Shown: piece after piece, positions 13,524 to 21,720 of the stretch
Layout: each line of letters begins with the position of its first letter
Position numbering within the stretch: position 1 is the stretch's first letter
From: Desulfobulbaceae bacterium UBA2775
GTDB taxonomy: Bacteria; Desulfobacterota; Desulfobulbia; Desulfobulbales; Desulfocapsaceae
DNA: 29,760 nt
NCBI GenBank assembly: GCA_002352445.1
Contig: DEIL01000208.1
Location: 1-29,760 of the forward strand
Direction of reading: 5' to 3'
Translations under genes and position numbers: made by a program
The notes under the pieces: model-generated
Told to the model about the DNA's origin: nothing
The model's input: only the letters and a program-made list of their open reading frames with translations
Database searches by the model: none

Positions 13524-16500
13524 TGTTATCAAAATTCTTTTTAGATCGGCCGGTCTTTGCCTGGGTCATTGCCATCATCATGATGACGGCAGGTGGGCTT
13601 GCAATCTATAACATGCCCGTCGCACAGTATCCTCCAATTGCACCTCCCGCCATTGCCATCGATTCCTTTTTCCCCGGCGCTTCAGCCGAAACTGTTGAAA
13701 ATACTGTTACTCAGATCATCGAGCAGAAGATGACCGGGCTGGATGATATGCTATACTTGGCAGGCACCAGTTCGTCGTCTGGTGCTTCTCGGGTTGAATT
13801 GACCTTTGCACCTGGAACAGACCCCGATGTGGCCTGGTCCAAAGTACAAAACAAACTCCAACTCGCAATGGCCAGCCTGCCTGATGTGGTACAACGTTCC
13901 GGGGTTAAGGTCAGCAAGTCCACCAGGAATTACCTGATTATCGTCGGCCTGATCTCCGAAGACGGCAGTATGGACGGTACCGATCTACGGGATTATGCCC
14001 AGTCCAATCTGGAAAAAATCCTCTCACGGATACCAGGTGTAGGTGAGGTAGAAAATTTCGGCTCCCAGTATGCCATGCGTGTCTGGGTCAATCCCGATAA
14101 ACTGACCAGTTACAGCCTGACCATGGAAGATGTCATACTGGCGCTCAGAGCCTACAATGTTGAGGTCTCCGCAGGTCAATTAGGCGGTACACCAGCCATG
14201 GCAGGTCAGCGTCTGAATGCTGCTATTATCGTGCAACATTTACTCCAGACGCCAGAAGAATTTGCAGCCATCCCCATTCGCAGCAATCCCGACGGTTCTG
14301 TAGTTCGCATCAAAGATATAGGCCGCACGGAACTGGGAACCGAGCGCTCCGATATTCTTGCCAATTACAATGGTAAACCTGCTGCCGCCATGGCCATAAG
14401 ACAGGCAGCCGGTGCCAATGCACTTGATACTGCTGACGCAGTTAAGCAGAAACTGGAGGAGATGAGTCAGTACTTTCCCCCCGGTATGAAAGTGATTTAT
14501 CCCTACGACACGACACCCTTTACCAAAGTAGCCATTGAGGAGGTAGTGAAGACCTTGATTGAGGCAGTTTTGCTGGTCTTTGCGGTTATGTATCTCTTCA
14601 TGGGAACATTCAGGGCTACTCTCATTCCTACAATTGCAGTGCCTGTGGTACTGCTGGGTACCTTTGGCATCCTGGGTTTTTTTGGTTTTTCCGTCAATAT
14701 GCTGACCATGTTCGCCATGGTGCTTGCCATTGGACTCCTGGTGGATGATGCCATTGTTGTGGTGGAAAATGTTGAACGAATTATGGCTGAAGAGGGGCTA
14801 TCCCCCCGGGAGGCCACAGCTAAATCCATGGAAGAAATTACCAGCGCCCTGATTGGTATCGGCCTGGTACTCTCAGCAGTCTTTGGCCCCATGGCCTTTT
14901 TTCCCGGTTCCACCGGGGTTATTTACCGGCAGTTTTCCGTGACCGTCATCTCGTCCATGCTTCTCTCAGTGGTTGTTGCTCTGGTTCTGACCCCGGTTCT
15001 CTGTGCTACGATGCTCAAACCAGTACCCAAGGGACATAAACCCTCAGATGGTGCAATCTGGTTTTTACGTCCTTTTTTCCGTCTGTTTGACCGGTTTTTC
15101 TTTATTGCCAGGTCACTGTATGTCCGGCTGGTCGGTCAAATGCTTGCCAAAAAACTACGCTACCTGTTTTTATTTGTGCTGATTGTGGCGGCCATGGGTT
15201 ACCTGTTCCAGCGCATGCCAACTTCTTATATTCCGGATGAAGATCAGGGTATCTTAATGGTTATGGGTATACTCCCTTCAGGTTCTACATTAGAGCAGAG
15301 CGCAACAGTTATGAACAAAGTGAGGGACCATTTTCTCGAAAATGAAAAAGAGTCGGTGGAGTCCTTTATGTCTGTTGCGGGAATCAGCTTCGGCGGTCAA
15401 GGGCAGAACATGGCCCTAGGATTTGTCAAACTCAAAGCCTGGGAGCTGCGTCAGCGGCCTGATCTGAAGGTTGCTGCCCTGGCTGGCCGTGCCATGGGAG
15501 TCTTTTCCCAGATAAAAGAGGCCATGATTTTTGCCTTTCCACCACCACCTGTAATCGAATTGGGGATGGGTACCGGATTTGATTTGCAATTACTGGATCG
15601 AGGTGGCCTGGGCCATCAAAAATTGATGGCGGCCCGTAATCAGCTTCTCGGCATGGCTGCTCAGGATCCTCGTCTGGTCAGGGTTCGTCCCAACGGTATG
15701 AGTGATGTGGCAGAATACCATATTGATGTGGATTGGGACAAGGCCGGCGCCCTTGGGATTCCCATTAACTCCATCCACAACACTATTGCCGCAGCTTTTG
15801 GAAGCGCTTATGTTAACGACTTTATTCAAGCTGGCCGGGTCAAGAAGGTATTTGCCCAGGTGGATGCCCCCTATCGTATGCTGCCTCAGGATCTGGAAAA
15901 GCTGTATCTGCGTAACAACGTTGGCAAGATGGTTCCCTTTTCTTCTTTTGCCTCAAGCCGCTGGGCCACAGGTTCACCAAAGCTTGAACGTTTCAATGGT
16001 TTTCCATCCATAAATATATGGGGAGAACCGGCACCAGGACACAATTCTGGTGAGGCAATGGCTGCGATGGAAGAGATTATTGGCAAACTACCGCAAGGGA
16101 TTGGTCTTGACTGGACCGGGCTCTCTTATCAAGAGCGGCAGGCTGGGGCTCAGGCATCCTTGCTTTACGCCTTCTCAATTTTTGTTGTCTTTCTCTGCCT
16201 GGCCGCCCTTTATGAGAGCTGGCCTATCCCAATTGCGATTCTATTGACTCTGCCCCTTGGCGTTATCGGTGGTGTTATTGCTTCAAGTCAGCGTGGGATG
16301 CCGAATGATGTCTATTTTCAGATTGGCTTATTGATCACTCTGGGATTGACCACTAAAAATGCCATCCTCATCGTCCAGTTTGCCCGAGCCAGGGTTGATG
16401 CGGGGATCGGCTTGGTCGAGGCGACACTGGAGGCTGCAAAACTGCGTTTGAGGCCGATTATCATGACTTCGCTGGCTTTTGGCTTTGGCGTTCTACCACT

Positions 16501-16705
16501 CGCAATAGCTACAGGTGCTGGATCAGGGGCTCAAAGAGCCATCGGTACCGGTGTACTCGGCGGTGTGGTGACTTCAACCTTTCTGGTTACGCTGTTTGCG
16601 CCTCTTTTTTATGTGATAATTTATAAAGCCTTGGGTAAACACAGAAAAAAAGTAACAATGAAGCATGTAGAGGAAAAAACCTCTGGAGGCCAGGGTCATG
16701 AATAG
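13523..16705 (+). CDS. RND multidrug efflux pump, HAE1 family (AcrB type)
   Basis: A 1060-residue inner-membrane proton antiporter, full length for the family. The N-terminus MLSKFFLDRPVFAWVIAI is the classical first helix. LLVDDAIVVVENVER holds the proton-relay Asp pair at residues 408-409, and TTKNAILIVQFAR holds the relay Lys945; all three are present, so the pump should be active. Two large periplasmic porter loops follow helices 1 and 7, with GVGEVENFGSQYAMRVWVNP in the first. Trimeric, working with the adaptor (one-base overlap upstream) and the NodT-type channel (8-base overlap downstream). Likely substrates are amphipathic compounds including drugs, detergents or fatty acids; the exact range cannot be predicted. 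Controlled by the TetR at 11522. Confidence 0.96.
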   Translation: MLSKFFLDRPVFAWVIAIIMMTAGGLAIYNMPVAQYPPIAPPAIAIDSFFPGASAETVENTVTQIIEQKMTGLDDMLYLAGTSSSSGASRVELTFAPGTDPDVAWSKVQNKLQLAMASLPDVVQRSGVKVSKSTRNYLIIVGLISEDGSMDGTDLRDYAQSNLEKILSRIPGVGEVENFGSQYAMRVWVNPDKLTSYSLTMEDVILALRAYNVEVSAGQLGGTPAMAGQRLNAAIIVQHLLQTPEEFAAIPIRSNPDGSVVRIKDIGRTELGTERSDILANYNGKPAAAMAIRQAAGANALDTADAVKQKLEEMSQYFPPGMKVIYPYDTTPFTKVAIEEVVKTLIEAVLLVFAVMYLFMGTFRATLIPTIAVPVVLLGTFGILGFFGFSVNMLTMFAMVLAIGLLVDDAIVVVENVERIMAEEGLSPREATAKSMEEITSALIGIGLVLSAVFGPMAFFPGSTGVIYRQFSVTVISSMLLSVVVALVLTPVLCATMLKPVPKGHKPSDGAIWFLRPFFRLFDRFFFIARSLYVRLVGQMLAKKLRYLFLFVLIVAAMGYLFQRMPTSYIPDEDQGILMVMGILPSGSTLEQSATVMNKVRDHFLENEKESVESFMSVAGISFGGQGQNMALGFVKLKAWELRQRPDLKVAALAGRAMGVFSQIKEAMIFAFPPPPVIELGMGTGFDLQLLDRGGLGHQKLMAARNQLLGMAAQDPRLVRVRPNGMSDVAEYHIDVDWDKAGALGIPINSIHNTIAAAFGSAYVNDFIQAGRVKKVFAQVDAPYRMLPQDLEKLYLRNNVGKMVPFSSFASSRWATGSPKLERFNGFPSINIWGEPAPGHNSGEAMAAMEEIIGKLPQGIGLDWTGLSYQERQAGAQASLLYAFSIFVVFLCLAALYESWPIPIAILLTLPLGVIGGVIASSQRGMPNDVYFQIGLLITLGLTTKNAILIVQFARARVDAGIGLVEATLEAAKLRLRPIIMTSLAFGFGVLPLAIATGAGSGAQRAIGTGVLGGVVTSTFLVTLFAPLFYVIIYKALGKHRKKVTMKHVEEKTSGGQGHE

Positions 16706-18107
16706 ACAATTATTTCTCATGTTAGTCGGATTCAGCGTCATTCTATGCAGTTGTTCCTTAGCACCAGAGTATAACCAGCCCCAGGCGCCAGTTCCCGGTG
16801 AATGGCCACAGGGTGCTGCTTATATCAGCCCCGGGACTATGTCCGATGCAGAAGAAATTACGGAACTTAATCGGGAGGAGTTTTTCCCCGATGAACAGTT
16901 GCAGGGAATTATTGCAATGGCCCTTGAAAGTAACCGTGATCTGCGGCTTGCTGCTCTTAATGTCGAACGGGCCCGTGCTTTGTATGGTGTGCAACGGGCA
17001 GAACTCCTGCCCGCGGTCAATGTGTCAGGAGGGGGAGATAAGCGGCAGTTCTCCTCAGACCTGATTGGTTCCGGTGATTCGAGAACATTGGAACAGTATC
17101 ATGTCAATCTGGGAATTGCCTCATGGGAGATCGACTTTTTTGGTCGTATTCGCAGCTTGAGCCAGCGGGCACTTGATGAATATCTTGCAACAGAGCAGGC
17201 CCAACGCAGTGCTCATATAGCATTGGTAGCCGAGGTAGCCAGAGTGTTCCTGACTCTGGCCAAAGATCAGGAAGATCTTCAACTGGCCCAGTCAACACTG
17301 GAGTCTCAACAGGGTGACTATGATCTCATTCAGCATCGATATGAGGTCGGGCTTGGAACAGAACTGGATCTGCTGCGGGCACAATCCCGTTTAGATGCAG
17401 CGAGAAGAGATATTGCCGTTTCTATTCAACAGGTTGCCCAGGACCAGAATGCGCTGGATCTTCTCGCCGGTTCTCCGGTGCCGGGAGATTTTCTGCCTGC
17501 TGATTTAAGCACCATTGTTCCTCCAAAAGAAATCTCACCAGGCCTGTCCTCCGAGGTGCTGCTTAACAGGCCGGATATCATAGCAGCTGAATATCGACTC
17601 AAAGGGGCATACGCCTTGATTGGAGCAGCCAGGGCTTCATTATTTCCCCGTATCTCGCTTACCACTTCAATAGGGACGGCAAGTGGCGAACTGTCTGGTC
17701 TGTTTAATTCCGGTACCGATATATGGAATTTTGCACCACAGATTGTCATGCCTGTTTTTGATGCCCGTGTCTGGGCGGCACTCCGGGTGAGTAAAGCTGA
17801 TCAAAAAATCCTTTTAACACAATATGAGAAAACTATTCAGGTAGCTTTCAGGGAAGTGGCTGATGCTCTTGCGGTACAAGGGACCATAGACCAGCAACTC
17901 GCGGCCCAACAGTCTCTGGTGAATGCTGTTGCAGAGACACATCGGCTTGCTGGCAAACGCTTCACTAAAGGAATTGACAATTATTTCAGTGTGCTTGATG
18001 CACAGCGATCTCTTTACGCGCAGCAACGAGTGCTTATCTTCTTACGGCTCGCTAAACTGGTCAATCGGGTGAATTTGTACGCAGTATTGGGTGGTGGGAG
18101 TGACTAA
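16698..18107 (+). CDS. RND outer-membrane channel lipoprotein (NodT/OprM type)
   Basis: A 469-residue TolC-fold factor. The signal peptide ends ILCSC, with Cys19 as the probable lipid-modified residue. APEYNQPQAPVPGEW is the standard mature start of NodT-type lipoproteins. The family repeats occur in each half: NRDLRLAALNVERARALYGV and LLNRPDIIAAEYRLKGAYAL, plus YEVGLGTELDLLRAQSRLDA and FTKGIDNYFSVLDAQRSLYA before the end. It forms the trimeric channel through the outer membrane for the pump. It overlaps the pump gene by 8 bases and ends the operon. No clear terminator was seen in the 100 bases to the next gene. Confidence 0.95.
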   Translation: MNRQLFLMLVGFSVILCSCSLAPEYNQPQAPVPGEWPQGAAYISPGTMSDAEEITELNREEFFPDEQLQGIIAMALESNRDLRLAALNVERARALYGVQRAELLPAVNVSGGGDKRQFSSDLIGSGDSRTLEQYHVNLGIASWEIDFFGRIRSLSQRALDEYLATEQAQRSAHIALVAEVARVFLTLAKDQEDLQLAQSTLESQQGDYDLIQHRYEVGLGTELDLLRAQSRLDAARRDIAVSIQQVAQDQNALDLLAGSPVPGDFLPADLSTIVPPKEISPGLSSEVLLNRPDIIAAEYRLKGAYALIGAARASLFPRISLTTSIGTASGELSGLFNSGTDIWNFAPQIVMPVFDARVWAALRVSKADQKILLTQYEKTIQVAFREVADALAVQGTIDQQLAAQQSLVNAVAETHRLAGKRFTKGIDNYFSVLDAQRSLYAQQRVLIFLRLAKLVNRVNLYAVLGGGSD

Positions 18108-18209
18108 ATCTGAACATTGGAAACAACCGAGGCTTAGCCCGGATTTCCTGTACTCCATCCAAAAAGACTAACAGATCATCACGGCCATGAAAATTGTGGG
18201 GTTGATCAC

Positions 18210-18701
18210 ATGAGATGTAATGAAGAAAAATCATTGAGTAGGATAATTTATTTTCTCGCCCGTGATATACAGAATTTAACACAAAGGATGCTCAAATCTT
18301 ATGGTGTGACTTTGGAACAATTTCACCTTTTAAAGGTTTTATCTAGTAAGAATGTTAACCTGACTCAAAAGGAGATTTGTCAACAAACATCGAAATCAGC
18401 AGGTAATATAACCAGAATTATAGACCGTCTTGAAAGCAAATCCTTAGTAGTTAGGCGGCCAAGCCCAGATGATCGCCGTGCTATTTTTGTCGCGCTCACA
18501 GAGGAGGGGCAAGCCGTGCTGCAAAAGGCTGAAGCTGTTTTTATAGATTTTTCCTCCAAGCTTAGTTCAGGAATAGATACAAATACTCAGGAAACTTTGA
18601 TACAAGCTGCGGATGTTATGACAGCCAATGTTGTCCAGATGGTGAAAGAAGCAAAGAAGAGAGAACAATTCCTCCATGAAGATCAAGAACCTAACAAATA
18701 A
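18210..18701 (+). CDS. MarR-family transcriptional regulator
   Basis: A 163-residue winged-helix protein. The helix-turn-helix lies at LTQKEICQQTSKSAGNITRI, followed by IDRLESKSLVVRRPSPDDRR and the wing AIFVALTEEG; the DDRR and LTEEG motifs are standard for the family. The C-terminal tail is charged (AKKREQFLHEDQEPNK). The ribosome site before ATG 18210 is weak. It stands 102 bases after the RND operon and 88 bases before the crotonase gene, on the same strand. It may control that gene, the RND operon, or both. It is not closely related to the MarR at 9448. Confidence 0.88.
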   Translation: MRCNEEKSLSRIIYFLARDIQNLTQRMLKSYGVTLEQFHLLKVLSSKNVNLTQKEICQQTSKSAGNITRIIDRLESKSLVVRRPSPDDRRAIFVALTEEGQAVLQKAEAVFIDFSSKLSSGIDTNTQETLIQAADVMTANVVQMVKEAKKREQFLHEDQEPNK

Positions 18702-18789
18702 ATTTTCTGCTGCTTCTCTTTGGCGTAACAATTGCTGCGATTATTCCAAAAAGGCTAAACTTCCTGGAGAATAACTTTAAGGAGGATTT

Positions 18790-19560
18790 ATGGGAAAAAA
18801 GACAACTCTAACCGTAGATCACAATCTTTTCTCAGGAGAAACAATCAACGAAATCTGTATTCTAACATTTAAGGAAAAACCTCTCCTGCATAGCACAGAT
18901 TTAGGAGCTAAAGAGAGTCTTTTTAATTACCTTGAGCATATTTCCTGTCAAGATGAAATTAAAATTTTACTGATAAAAAATGCATCAGTAAAATTGGATA
19001 GGACAGAATATATCCGTTACTACTTAAAAATGATCGGATCAGGTGGGCACCTCATTCCTCTTGAGCGGATGTACAGGGCAATCAATCAGTTTATTTTGAA
19101 ATTGGTAAATCTAAACAAACTGGTCATCCATGTTGACAGTGGTAAGGTGATTTTGTTGTTTATGAATATTAGCCTGGCATGTGATTATCGGATTGCAGCC
19201 GACAACACGGTTTATCAGAACCCGAACATCGAACTTGATGTGGTGCCAAAGGGTGGAGGGGTATTTTATCTTTCCAAAATGTTGGGTACCGCCACTGCTT
19301 CCAAAGTACTCCTGTCCAGTGAAGAGATCACGGCGCCTCAAGCTTATCAGCTGGGGATTATAGATAAAGTGGTACCTTTGAAAAATCTTGACCGGGTGGC
19401 TTTGGAAACAGCCCAGAGATATGCCAAGCTGCCATCCGGCTACGCCATTGGTATCAAAAAGCTTTTGAATTTTGACTACAGAGAACTGGAGCGTTATCTG
19501 GAGTACGAGAATCGTTTGCTTCGGAAGCAGATCCACGGCAGTCACAATGTCTGGAAATAG
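18790..19560 (+). CDS. Atypical crotonase-fold (enoyl-CoA hydratase/isomerase-like) protein
   Basis: A 256-residue protein with a strong AAGGAGG site before the ATG. The crotonase core is recognisable at SLACDYRIAADN (residues 128-139), NPNIELDVVPKGGGVFYLSK (144-163), then LLSSEEITAPQAYQLGIIDKVV and the C-terminal helical region. The catalytic features are changed. The first oxyanion loop (normally AG.D) reads KNASVKLDRTEY. The GGG.EL loop reads LLFMNISL. The two usual catalytic Glu positions are Ser and Asn (PNI instead of PEI). It is full length, so it may be a crotonase with another reaction, a CoA-ester-binding protein, or an inactive scaffold. Next to a MarR gene it could be part of an acyl-CoA response. 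The substrate is unknown. Confidence 0.78.
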   Translation: MGKKTTLTVDHNLFSGETINEICILTFKEKPLLHSTDLGAKESLFNYLEHISCQDEIKILLIKNASVKLDRTEYIRYYLKMIGSGGHLIPLERMYRAINQFILKLVNLNKLVIHVDSGKVILLFMNISLACDYRIAADNTVYQNPNIELDVVPKGGGVFYLSKMLGTATASKVLLSSEEITAPQAYQLGIIDKVVPLKNLDRVALETAQRYAKLPSGYAIGIKKLLNFDYRELERYLEYENRLLRKQIHGSHNVWK

Positions 19561-19927
19561 GATGAGAATCTGTAATCCCCCGGATGACGTTGTAAGGAAT
19601 TAATAAACACTTTTATTTATATGAAAGTTATGTTGCTCTCCAGACAAAGAGGGATTTGGAGGAGTGTTGACACAACAGGTAATCGAGCCTACGAGACTCC
19701 GATCCACAGCTGGCGAGGACGTTTGGCAACATCCCTCCCAACCCGACTTTCATGCTTCGTTGTGAAATTCATTTCATGGCTGTTAGATTGAAATTATACT
19801 CTTGGAAGAGGTGAGCTAATGAAAGAGAAAAGCACCTTAGGAAAGTGTCCATTCTTGCTTGACCAGGTCAAGGTTATAAGGCTCACACACTAATATGTGA
19901 ATAAGTCATAATCTTCGGTCAAGAGTA
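19561..19927. other. Intergenic region before the ABC permeases, with two doubtful short frames
   Basis: No established gene. Two short plus-strand frames have plausible ribosome sites. The first, 19667-19765, starts with TTG after GGAGGA and has 32 codons (TQQVIEPTRLRSTAGEDVWQ onward). The second, 19819-19893, starts with ATG after AGAGGTGAG and has 24 codons, containing LGKCPFLLDQVKV. Neither is recognised with any confidence; both could be truncated gene remains. An inverted repeat sits at 19858-19872. Confidence 0.35.
19858..19880 (+). promoter_or_regulatory. Inverted repeat just before a TATAAG box, upstream of the ABC permeases
   Basis: CTTGACC and GGTCAAG are exact inverted arms around A (19858-19872). 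TATAAG follows at 19875-19880, about 50 bases before the first permease start. The sequence where a -35 box would sit (TTCTTG) is poor. The repeat would lie between -35 and -10, a common operator position, but the promoter itself is weakly supported. Confidence 0.3.
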
Positions 19928-20770
19928 ATGATAAAACCGATTAAAAACAGATCCTGGTTTTTTATTTTACCTGCCCTTATCTTAGTAGGGGGTAGCACCA
20001 TTATTCCATTAATAACCATCGTAAACTTTTCAGTTCATGATGTATTCTATGGTAATGATTTTATCTGGGTTGGCCCGAAGTGGTTTATTCAGGTACTTAA
20101 TTCAAGAGAGTTTTACAATACCTTACTCCGCACATTCGCTTTTTCTGCAATAGTGCTGGCAATTGAAGTACCTCTAGGTATTTTAATCGCTTTATCATTA
20201 CCCAGGAAAGGTCCATCCGTTCCGTTCTATATTCTCGCAATTGCTATACCACTGATGATTCCCTGGGTGGTTGTGGGGCTTATGTGGCTATTAATTATTC
20301 ACCCTCAGTGGGGCTCTTTGGGGTCGTTACTTTCGTTGTTCGGTTTTCAGATTGATGTGAACAACCTGCTTACTGCCTGGTTTGTTATTGTCTTCGTTGA
20401 TGTCTGGCACTGGACAAGCCTGGTGGTCTTGCTTTGCTATTCGGGATTACTGGCAATCCCCGATAGGTATTATCAGGCAGCACGAATTGATGGTGCCAAC
20501 CGATGGAAAATTTTTCGCTTTGTTGAGCTACCAAAAATAAACCGTGTGTTAATGATTGCTATTTTATTACGGTTTATAGACAGTTTTATGGTTTTTGCTG
20601 AGCCTTTTATTATTACCAGGGGGGGGCCGGGAAAATCGACAGTGTTTTTATCCCAGAGTCTTATGCGAACTGCTACACAACAGTTTGATTTAGGACAATC
20701 GTCAGCAACATCGCTTATTTACTTTTCAATTATCGTTCTTTTTTCCTGGATTCTATATAAGGTGATGTAA
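19928..20770 (+). CDS. glpP: ABC transporter permease, GlpP-like (glycerol/sugar type, MalF position)
   Basis: A 280-residue inner-membrane permease with six hydrophobic helices. The EAA loop that docks the ATPase is YYQAARIDGANRWKIFRFVE, followed by LPKINRVLM. SWFFILPALILVGGSTIIPL, DVWHWTSLVVLLCYSGLLAI and LRFIDSFMVFAEPF recall GlpP of the rhizobial glycerol ABC importer from memory of that family; the broader sugar-permease class is certain. The C-terminus ends at KVM, a few residues shorter than I would expect. It is followed by a GlpQ-like partner, but no ATPase or periplasmic binding protein gene lies in the window. Either these permeases use ATPases encoded elsewhere or the cassette is a fragment. 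The region looks A/T-rich compared with the RND operon. Confidence 0.82.
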   Translation: MIKPIKNRSWFFILPALILVGGSTIIPLITIVNFSVHDVFYGNDFIWVGPKWFIQVLNSREFYNTLLRTFAFSAIVLAIEVPLGILIALSLPRKGPSVPFYILAIAIPLMIPWVVVGLMWLLIIHPQWGSLGSLLSLFGFQIDVNNLLTAWFVIVFVDVWHWTSLVVLLCYSGLLAIPDRYYQAARIDGANRWKIFRFVELPKINRVLMIAILLRFIDSFMVFAEPFIITRGGPGKSTVFLSQSLMRTATQQFDLGQSSATSLIYFSIIVLFSWILYKVM

Positions 20771-20777
20771 TATCAGA

Positions 20778-20789
20778 ACTAATGAACAG
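20778..20789 (+). repeat. 12-bp direct repeat, copy 1
   Basis: ACTAATGAACAG lies 7 bases after the first permease stop and recurs exactly at 21700-21711 after the second permease. Both copies contain ATGAACAG followed shortly by an in-frame stop, giving 5-codon frames (MNSEY here, MNSTG in the second). It may be chance or a duplication remnant. Confidence 0.45.
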
Positions 20790-20846
20790 TGAATACTGAA
20801 ATGGCAGCAGGGTTGTAATTCCATACGGATAAAGTTAAAAATTCTT

Positions 20847-21680
20847 TTGACTCAAAAAAGTGTCGTGAAATTAATTCGAAATCTAAAAAAATATATCCCA
20901 TGCTTATACGTTATATTTTTATTGATGCCGATATATTTCCTTGTCTGTTACAGTTTTAAAACGGAATTTGAAATCAAGAATTCCATTACACCCATACCTA
21001 TGCTGGGGACGTTGTCCAATTACAAGGCTATATTCAATGATCCGCAGTCCTATATGGCCTTTGTTAATACTATATTATATGTTCTTCTGAATAATGTGAT
21101 ATCACTTGCTGTTGCCGTACCGGCAGCCTATGCTTTTTCACGTTATTCCTTCCTTGGCGACAAACATTTATTTTTCTGGTTTCTTGCAAGCAGATTAACA
21201 CCGCCGGCTACTGTGGCCATCCCATTGTTTCAACTTTACTTAACCTTGGGTATTGTCGATACTCATATTGCTGTTGCGCTTGCTCATTGTTTATTTACTG
21301 TGCCTATTGCCGTGTGGATTCTCGAAGGATTTATATCGGCAGTGCCAAGGGAGCTTGATGAGATAGCACAGCTTGATGGCTATTCCCTTCCACAATTCTT
21401 TATTAAAATTCTTATCCCTGCTATTGCGCCGGGTATAGGTGTAACAGCATTCTTCTGTTTTATTTTTTCATGGGTTGAAATACTGCTGGCGAACTGGCTG
21501 ACAACTGTCGATGCGGTGCCATTTGGATCGATTATATTAAGAGCGGGTATAGCGCTGGGGTTAAACCCACTGGGTTGGATAAGTGCAATGGCTGTTTTAG
21601 CTATTATTCCAGGAGTTTTGTTGGTTTTATTAGTACGCAAACATCTTTCTAAGGGGTTTGCACTAGGTCAGATTATATAG
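20847..21680 (+). CDS. glpQ: ABC transporter permease, GlpQ-like (MalG position)
   Basis: A 277-residue partner permease with six helices. The EAA loop is PRELDEIAQLDGYSLPQFFI followed by KILIPAI. SRYSFLGDKHLFFWFLASRL, the LTPPA turn, LGIVDTHIAVALAHCLFTVP and the C-terminal KGFALGQII match the glycerol permease GlpQ pattern as I remember it. The longest frame starts with TTG at 20847 without a good ribosome site; GTG at 20865 is an alternative. It is 76 bases after the GlpP-like gene. The two would form the membrane channel of an importer. The missing ATPases (GlpS and GlpT equivalents) and binding protein (GlpV equivalent) are not nearby within the window. Confidence 0.82.
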   Translation: MTQKSVVKLIRNLKKYIPCLYVIFLLMPIYFLVCYSFKTEFEIKNSITPIPMLGTLSNYKAIFNDPQSYMAFVNTILYVLLNNVISLAVAVPAAYAFSRYSFLGDKHLFFWFLASRLTPPATVAIPLFQLYLTLGIVDTHIAVALAHCLFTVPIAVWILEGFISAVPRELDEIAQLDGYSLPQFFIKILIPAIAPGIGVTAFFCFIFSWVEILLANWLTTVDAVPFGSIILRAGIALGLNPLGWISAMAVLAIIPGVLLVLLVRKHLSKGFALGQII

Positions 21681-21699
21681 TGTCTGTCCATAAATTAGC

Positions 21700-21711
21700 A
21701 CTAATGAACAG
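21700..21711 (+). repeat. 12-bp direct repeat, copy 2
   Basis: The second exact ACTAATGAACAG, 19 bases after the second permease stop and 9 bases before the acyltransferase frame begins. See the copy at 20778-20789. Confidence 0.45.
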
Positions 21712-21720
21712 CACAGGTTA

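Noticed and set aside
14503..14913. Long minus-strand frame of 136 codons inside the RND pump gene
   Set aside because: It is rich in Ser, Thr, Met and Pro, lies wholly opposite a strongly conserved pump region and has no recognisable domain.
18702..18789. Hydrophobic frame (LLLLFGVTIAAIIPKRLNFL) between marR and the crotonase gene
   Set aside because: Its hydrophobic look may be chance in a short T-rich gap; it has no start with a ribosome site and overlaps the crotonase leader.
19111..19545. Minus-strand frame of 144 codons inside the crotonase gene
   Set aside because: It lies opposite conserved crotonase motifs, with no family resemblance or ribosome site.
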